Shown here in pieces: positions 34,414-38,306 of a stretch of DNA of 38,306 bases (within the stretch, counting starts at the first letter, position 1; each line of letters opens with the position of its first letter). The notes under the pieces were generated by a model, which was not told where the DNA came from, did no database searches, and saw only the letters and a list, made by a program, of their open reading frames with translations. Position numbers and translations under genes: made by a program. The DNA is from Lentzea indica (GTDB lineage Bacteria > Actinomycetota > Actinomycetes > Mycobacteriales > Pseudonocardiaceae). The stretch covers positions 1 to 38,306 of the forward strand of contig NZ_VSRL01000065.1 of the NCBI RefSeq assembly GCF_012184385.1. Reading direction: 5' to 3'.

Positions 34414-34461
34414 AAAAAACCTGGAAGCCTCCGACCTTCGCAAGTCAGAGGCTTCCAGGTT
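34414..34461 (-). terminator. Rho-independent terminator of the tRNA-Val locus
   Basis: A perfect 14-bp stem (GAGGCTTCCAGGTT pairing with AACCTGGAAGCCTC, arms 34448-34461 and 34418-34431) with a 16-nt loop, followed on the minus strand by six T residues. It lies 3 bp beyond the tRNA 3' end, so it is the original terminator of that tRNA gene. Confidence 0.85.
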
Positions 34462-34464
34462 GTG

Positions 34465-34508
34465 TGGGCGATACTGGGATCGAACCAGTGACCTCTTCGG
34501 TGTGAACG
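34465..34508 (-). other. 3' fragment of tRNA-Val(CAC): probable attachment site (attR/attL)
   Basis: Read on the minus strand: anticodon loop TTCACAC (anticodon CAC), 3' anticodon stem CGAAG, variable AGGTC, a complete T arm ACTGG-TTCGATC-CCAGT, acceptor strand ATCGCCC and discriminator A. The 5' half is absent: the bases that should form the other anticodon-stem strand do not pair beyond two positions, and no D arm or 5' acceptor follows. Integrative elements of actinomycetes use exactly such 3' tRNA halves as attachment sites and leave a copy at one end. Since the native terminator is on the left, the inserted DNA should extend to the right, with the intact tRNA at its far end. Confidence 0.7.
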
Positions 34509-34990
34509 GATCCCGTCGAGTATCAGGCAGTTGCGCTGGGTCTCAGTACGATGGTCCTGAGCGGCATGAACAGCCGTCCTAGGTCTCGCTGATTCGCTGG
34601 CGTCTCGCTGGAGATCGCGCGTCTCAGCTACCAGATTTACTACCACCCTAGATTCCCGTGTGGCGTCCGGCGGCGGGGCGATTGGTTCAAAGCGCGATCC
34701 AGGCTGCGTGCAGTACCAAGCCTGGATCGCGCGAGCGCGTCCCGATCTCGGGCAGCCTTCGACACGTGCATTGAATTCCTGGGCTGCTCACCTTTGCCCA
34801 GGTCCATCCGCCGATTTCGTTGGTCAGCAGCTGAACGTCGGCGCCGGTCTGAGGGATCTGACCACCAAATCAGACGTCGGTCCACATCGTCGTGCATGAC
34901 AGCGGCCCGTCCGACGACGAACCCGCGCAGGCGGCCAACCGGCCTGAGCGCCGTTTTAACAGTCGTCTCAGGTCCGCTCGGTATGAAGTA
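34509..34990. other. Junction DNA right of the tRNA fragment
   Basis: About 480 bp with no convincing gene. It contains GTCTC repeats (34540-34626, listed separately). No integrase or excisionase was found. This is non-coding junction sequence or strongly decayed DNA. Confidence 0.4.
34540..34626 (+). repeat. Short direct repeats GTCTC(A/G)(G/C)(T/A)
   Basis: GTCTCAGTA at 34540, GTCTCGCTG at 34583 and 34602, and GTCTCAGCT at 34621; the last three are spaced exactly 19 bp. Direct repeats beside a tRNA attachment core can be arm sites of a tyrosine recombinase. They may also be chance in such a small region. Confidence 0.35.
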
Positions 34991-35142
34991 GGCATCGCCG
35001 GGCGACGCGGTCTCGGCCTCGGCAGCATGGCCGAACTCGCCGCATGGCCGAACTCGCCGCGCTACGGCGGCATGGTCAGCGCCGGCCCCGCACCGACGGC
35101 GGCTGGACCGTCCACGTGACCCTGAAAGGCAGCCATTCATGA
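34991..35142 (+). pseudogene. C-terminal remnant of a sensor histidine kinase
   Basis: RRGLGLGSMAELA resembles the G box (GxGLxxMxER) of NarX-type kinases. After a 17-bp tandem duplication (35025-35058), RYGGMVSAGP and, one base out of frame, TDGGWTVHVTLKGSHS form the usual kinase C-terminus. Its TGA overlaps the ATG of the response regulator (ATGA), the common kinase-regulator arrangement. Everything before the last 45 or so residues is gone. Confidence 0.5.
35025..35058 (+). repeat. 17-bp tandem duplication
   Basis: GCATGGCCGAACTCGCC occurs twice in direct succession (35025-35041 and 35042-35058), inside the histidine kinase remnant. It changes the reading frame, so it is a further lesion of that gene. 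Confidence 0.85.
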
Positions 35143-35803
35143 TCTCTGTGCTCGTGGTGGACGCCCAGCCGCTGCAGCGCTTCGGGTTTCGCATGCTGCT
35201 GGAGAGCACCCCCGACACCGAGATCGTCGGCGAGGCTGAGAACGGCGCCGAGGCCGTTCGGTGGGCCACCGAGCTGCACCCCGACGTGGTGCTGATGGAC
35301 ATCCGCATGCCGGGCGCGACGGGATCGAGGCCACCCGGCGCATCGTCGCCGCCAGTGGGCGTTCGCGAATTCTTGTGCTGACGACGTTCGACGTGGACCG
35401 GTACGCGTTCGCCGTGCTGCGGGCCGGGGCGAGTGGTTTCCTGCTCAAGGACACCCGCCCGGAGGAGCTGCTCGCCGGCATCCGGGCCGTCGCCGCCGGG
35501 GACGCGGTGATCGCGCCGGCGCTGACTCGGCGGCTGCTCGACGCGTTCGCTGACCAGCTCGACGATGACCTCGGCGGGCCCGTGCGGGAGGATCCCCGGC
35601 TGGACTCCCTGACTGGCCGCGAGCGCGAGATCCTCGTCGCCATCGGCCACGGCCTCACCAACGGCGAGATCGCGCAACGGTTCACGCTGTCGGAGTCGAC
35701 GGTGAAGACCCACGTCGGGCGGGTCCTCGCCAAGATCGGCGCACGGGACCGGATCCAGGCCGTCATCCTCGCCTACGACATGAGACTCACCCGGCCGATT
35801 TAG
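35139..35803 (+). pseudogene. NarL/LuxR-type response regulator, split by one apparent frameshift near 35316
   Basis: The receiver part is in the first frame (ISVLVVDAQPLQRFGFRMLL, phospho-acceptor Asp in VVLMDIRMPG). After 35316 it continues in the second frame (DGIEATRRI, VLTTFDVDRYAFAVLRAGAS, GFLLKDTRPEELLAGI), and the C-terminal LuxR HTH is complete (LTGREREILVAIGHGLTNGE, IAQRFTLSESTVKTHVGRVL). One added G in CGGGCGCGAC gives MPGGDGIEATRRI and a normal 221-residue regulator. The usual acidic pair before the receiver active site is partly replaced: VVDAQP instead of VDDQ. The partner kinase is only a remnant. Confidence 0.82.
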
Positions 35804-35907
35804 CGCTTCATCTCGCGCGTCCGTCGGGGCGCGACCGTAGTTTCCAGCCGCACCGCACCGAGCCGAGCCGCTCCGCGTGATCGACCGCTCCGCTGTTTTT
35901 CGGTTTG

Positions 35908-35990
35908 TTGACCTCAATGAGCTTGCACACGTTCGACGCTTCATCAGGATTGCGGGGGAGACCGTCATGATGCCCGTGCACATCTCGTCG
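35908..35990 (-). repeat. Duplicated 3' end of the copper monooxygenase gene
   Basis: 35956-35990 is identical over 35 bp to 37291-37325, and the preceding 45 bp or so are clearly similar. On the minus strand it encodes DEMCTGIMTVS, the C-terminal copper-ligand region of the gene at 37277, then diverges. It is the tail of a second, lost copy or a partial duplication. Confidence 0.8.
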
Positions 35991-36030
35991 TCAGGGCACG
36001 ACTGCCCCTCGCCCCGATCGGGTCGCGCCC

Positions 36031-36140
36031 GTGAACGCCCCGATCAAGGTCCTGCTCGCCGACGACGAAGGTCTCGTGCGATGTCGTCTTCAAAATCCTG
36101 CTGAATCTCGAAGACGACATCACCGTTGTGGGCCATCGCC
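36031..36140 (+). pseudogene. N-terminal remnant of a second response regulator
   Basis: The GTG at 36031 opens with NAPIKVLLADDEGLVR, a receiver-domain N-terminus with its acidic pair. After a shift of one base it continues DVVFKILLNLEDDITVVGHR. Nothing of the phosphorylation site or HTH follows. It is a fragment of a NarL-type regulator. Confidence 0.6.
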
Positions 36141-36255
36141 TACCGAACAGGACTGGTCAGCCCAAACACGTGGCCTCGATCTCGTTCGCGGCATCGGAGC
36201 ACCGCTCACGCACACCCGGCCACGGTATCTGACTGATCCGCCGGAGCTCCGAAGA
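36141..36255. other. Intergenic, no gene seen
   Basis: Short stretch between the regulator remnant and the end of the DoxX-Rieske gene. Nothing recognisable. Confidence 0.35.
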
Positions 36256-37209
36256 TCAGGTGAGCACGACCTGGCCCTCAACGACCTTGATCGGGATCTT
36301 GATCAGCGGTGCGGGTGCCGGCCCTCCGATCACCTGTCCGTTCTCGTCATAGGTGGCGCCGTGGCAAGGGCACCGGAATCCAGGGCCGATGTAGGAGACC
36401 GGGCAGCCCTGATGACTGCAGGTGGCGTTGAACGCCAGGAAGGTGTCCGGCGCCGGGCGCAGGAGATGGGCGGGCGTCCCGCTCGGCATCGTGAAGCTCT
36501 TCGACGAGCCGACGGCGATGTCGTCGACCGCAGCGATCACCGGGCCGTGGCTCACCGAGTCCGCAGGCGAGCCGGCAGGGCGCTGGGCGAGCGCCAGCAC
36601 GCTGCCCGCGGTGACTCCGGCAGCGGTCGCGCCCCCGCGATCAGACCGCTCCGCAGCACCGTGCGCCGCTCGACGTCGTCCTGCACTGTCCCGTCTTCCT
36701 CCGGCGTGGGGTGCACCGGCAGGCCGAGCCCCGTGCCGCACCCTCGCACGCAGCCGGGCACTCAGTGACAACACCCCGGCGTCGCCCGCGATCAGCAACG
36801 GGGTCCAGGCGAAGGCGAACACGATGTCGGCCCCGACGTAGTACGGCCGAGTCGTCCAGCTCACCGTCAGGAAGAAGCTGAGCGAGAGGAGGACACCGCC
36901 GAGTGCGGCGAGCCGGGTGAACAGCCCGAGCAGGGTGGCGAGCCCGACCGCGATCTCCCCGAAAGCGATCGCCAGCCCGGCGACGGTCGCGTGGTCGGCG
37001 GCCAGCGAGACCAGCGGGCCGATCGGGGAGGTCGCGGCGGCGCTCACCATCTGCGCGTGGACACCGAGTGGGGAGGTGTCGTCCAAGTAGTGCGTGTCGA
37101 GGAGCTTGGAGAGACCGGCGTAGGCGAAGGTGCCACCTAGAAAAGCACGCAGCGGCAGCAATACCCAGACCGGCGACCGCCTCGGGGAATCCAAACGCAG
37201 CCGGGTCAT
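36256..37209 (-). CDS. DoxX-type membrane domain fused to a Rieske [2Fe-2S] domain (two apparent indels inside)
   Basis: About 317 codons stay open, but the middle third reads correctly only in another frame. N-terminal DoxX part: RAFLGGTFAYAGLSKLLDTH, IAFGEIAVGLATLLGLFTRL and LSLSFFLTVSWTTRPYYVGA, four membrane helices. C-terminal Rieske part: cluster ligands CSHQGC and CPCHGATY (C-x-H and C-x-x-H) near residues 262 and 281. Between them, GLGLPVHPTPEEDGTVQDDV and ERRTVLRSGLIAG lie in a shifted frame bounded by a CCCC run at 36729-36732 and GCGCG at 36628-36632. One base removed at the first site and one added at the second restore a continuous protein. It could instead be two adjacent genes, since a GTG (VQDDVERRTVL) could start the Rieske part. 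Likely a membrane electron carrier. Confidence 0.7.
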   Translation of the reverse strand: MTRLRLDSPRRSPVWVLLPLRAFLGGTFAYAGLSKLLDTHYLDDTSPLGVHAQMVSAAATSPIGPLVSLAADHATVAGLAIAFGEIAVGLATLLGLFTRLAALGGVLLSLSFFLTVSWTTRPYYVGADIVFAFAWTPLLIAGDAGVLSLSARLRARVRHGARPAGAPHAGGRRDSAGRRRAAHGAAERSDRGGATAAGVTAGSVLALAQRPAGSPADSVSHGPVIAAVDDIAVGSSKSFTMPSGTPAHLLRPAPDTFLAFNATCSHQGCPVSYIGPGFRCPCHGATYDENGQVIGGPAPAPLIKIPIKVVEGQVVLT

Positions 37210-37276
37210 GTCGTGGCCGAGTACACCGTCGTGGGCTGAGACACCTCAGTGAGTTCACGCATGTTCGACCCTCACG

Positions 37277-38306
37277 TCAGGACTTGCGGAGGGAGACCGT
37301 CATGATGCCCGTGCACATCTCGTCGCTGGTGCCGTCGCCCCACACCACGTAGCGAGGCGGCAGCTTGCTCAGCTGCGGCAGCCGTTTGCGCAACCCCGCG
37401 TCGTGCGTGCACGTCACCCGCAACGTGTCCCCCGGACCGATCTCCACCGGTGACTGCAGCTTCACCAGCCGCTGGTTGTCGAAGTCGAACTGCGGCACGT
37501 CCAGCACGACCTTGGCGTTCGGTGTGCCCGGGTTGAGTTCGACCTTGATGGCGCGCCCGAGCAGGTGCATGTGGCCGAAACCAGCGAACAGCGTCATCGG
37601 CTCCGGCACCTTGTGGTCGCAGGTCTGGGTGTTGCCGGGCTTCGGCGCGCTCTGGCCGCACTCCTCCAGCTGCTCGTCCGCGGTACCGCCGACCTCCGGC
37701 CCGAACCGCTTCGTCACGTCCGCGATCGAGGCTGCCCGGTCACAGAGCGGACCCGACTGCTCGGGGGCGAGGGCAGGTCGGTCGGCGCGTCGAGCGGCCA
37801 TGTGACGAATTCCCGGGTCTGCGGCGTGCCGTCCGTCAGCCGCAGCCGCACCGCCGAGCGGTCCGACCCGGCCGGCTTGCCGTCGGTCGCGAGCAGGTTG
37901 TAGTGGAGCTGGAGGACGATCAGGCTGCCCGGCTCCAGCTTGAAGCCGGCGTCCTCGGTGAACAACGTCTCCGCGGCGCCAGGCGCCCAGGTGTCCACCC
38001 ACGCCGCTTCCCCTTCTTCTACTTCGGCACCTTCCACGCCGGTCCCGCCGAAACACTGCCAGCCGAGGCCGGGGGTCTTCGCGTCCTGCTCGCGCACCGC
38101 GGCGGCGCCGCCCGGCGGCACCGCGTACACGATGGCGTGGTGCGCGATCGCGACGTTCTCAGGCGTGACCTGGGTCCCGGTCAGGAACGCCGCCTTGGTC
38201 AGGCCCGGATCGATCACCTGGCACCGGTACTCGTCCGTGCCGCCGCCCTCCGGCGGCGCGGGCGTGTAGGCCTCGGCCATCTTCAGGTCGACGAACCGCT
38301 CGCCGG
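37277..38306 (-). pseudogene. Copper type II monooxygenase (PHM/DBM-like), 5' end outside window, one apparent frameshift near 37774
   Basis: The frame is open to the window edge (GERFVDLKMAEAYTPAPPEG). N-terminal copper site: AHHAIVYAVPP and LQLHYNLL. C-terminal copper site: FAGFGHMHLLGRAI (His-x-His) and the Met ligand in DEMCTGIMTVSL, as in peptidylglycine and dopamine monooxygenases. The parts are in different frames; adding one G/C at 37773-37774 reads PTDLALAPEQSGPLCDRA and joins them. Such enzymes hydroxylate C-H bonds with ascorbate-like donors and are usually exported; the signal region is outside the window. The gene precedes the DoxX-Rieske gene by 67 bp on the same strand. Confidence 0.75.

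Noticed and set aside
34377-34646. 89-codon leftward frame containing RGHWFDPSIAH
   Set aside because: This peptide is a translated tRNA T arm, a known false gene call; the region is the tRNA-Val fragment and terminator.
34640-35983. 447-codon leftward frame beginning MCTGIMTVS
   Set aside because: Only the first residues are real, being the duplicated end of the copper enzyme gene; the rest is antisense to the response regulator and kinase remnants.
34509-38306. Intact integrative conjugative element
   Set aside because: No integrase, relaxase, FtsK/Tra-like or replication gene is visible in the 3.8 kb right of the tRNA fragment; only the junction can be supported.
1-38306. CRISPR arrays and insertion sequences
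   Set aside because: No repeat-spacer pattern, no transposase frame and no terminal inverted repeats with target duplications were found.

Overview
The window is high-GC DNA with actinomycete features: strong G/C third positions, frequent GTG and TTG starts, and ATGA/TGATG coupled genes. The gene types suggest a Pseudonocardiaceae-like or Streptomyces-like soil actinomycete. This is inferred from style and content, because no rRNA or other marker gene is present.

Left part (1-5.6 kb). A leftward pair encodes an NDP-hexose 2,3-dehydratase and an acyl-CoA-dehydrogenase-fold enzyme cut by the window edge. Together they look like a deoxy-aminosugar (nitrososugar) module. A rightward MerR regulator with two small membrane proteins follows, then a C-terminal remnant of an ADP-ribosylglycohydrolase and a small unknown gene.

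Biosynthetic core (5.6-21.3 kb). Two divergent operons leave an 840-bp control region around 12.5 kb. Leftward: FemAB-like/GNAT aminoacyltransferase, ATP-grasp ligase, MFS exporter, amino-acid permease and cation:proton antiporter. Rightward: RebH/PrnA-like tryptophan halogenase, flavin reductase, a 29-codon micro-ORF, a free-standing NRPS A-T didomain, type II thioesterase, a degenerate MbtH-like protein, cytochrome P450, YciI-like protein, a group-D (ACAD-fold) flavin monooxygenase and an SDR. The A-T/TE/MbtH/P450 set matches the arrangement that makes free beta-hydroxy amino acids (echinomycin and novobiocin precursors). The inferred product is a chlorinated, beta-oxidised tryptophan whose indole may be oxidised further, then joined to other amino acids by the ATP-grasp and FemAB-like enzymes and exported.

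Catabolic block (21.5-29.7 kb). A leftward MFS transporter and LysR regulator face a rightward operon: cyclase-family hydrolase, FAD monooxygenase, extradiol-type VOC dioxygenase, fumarylacetoacetate-hydrolase-family enzyme, SDR and alpha/beta hydrolase. This is a complete-looking aromatic ring hydroxylation and meta-cleavage route. A classical LysR box (ATC-N9-GAT) lies in the divergent gap.

Accessory block (30.2-34.2 kb). A TetR regulator is divergent from a Tat-exported amidohydrolase, a DUF1772 membrane protein and a secreted SGNH/GDSL hydrolase.

Right end (34.4-38.3 kb). A 44-nt 3' fragment of a tRNA-Val gene with its terminator marks a probable integration junction. Beyond it lie a histidine-kinase tail, a NarL-type response regulator, a second regulator remnant, a duplicated gene end, a DoxX-Rieske protein and a copper type II monooxygenase cut by the window edge.

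Quality warning: at least seven otherwise well-preserved genes are each split by the apparent loss of one G or C next to a G/C run. This looks more like a systematic sequencing or assembly error than biological decay, so the split genes are described as they would read if repaired.
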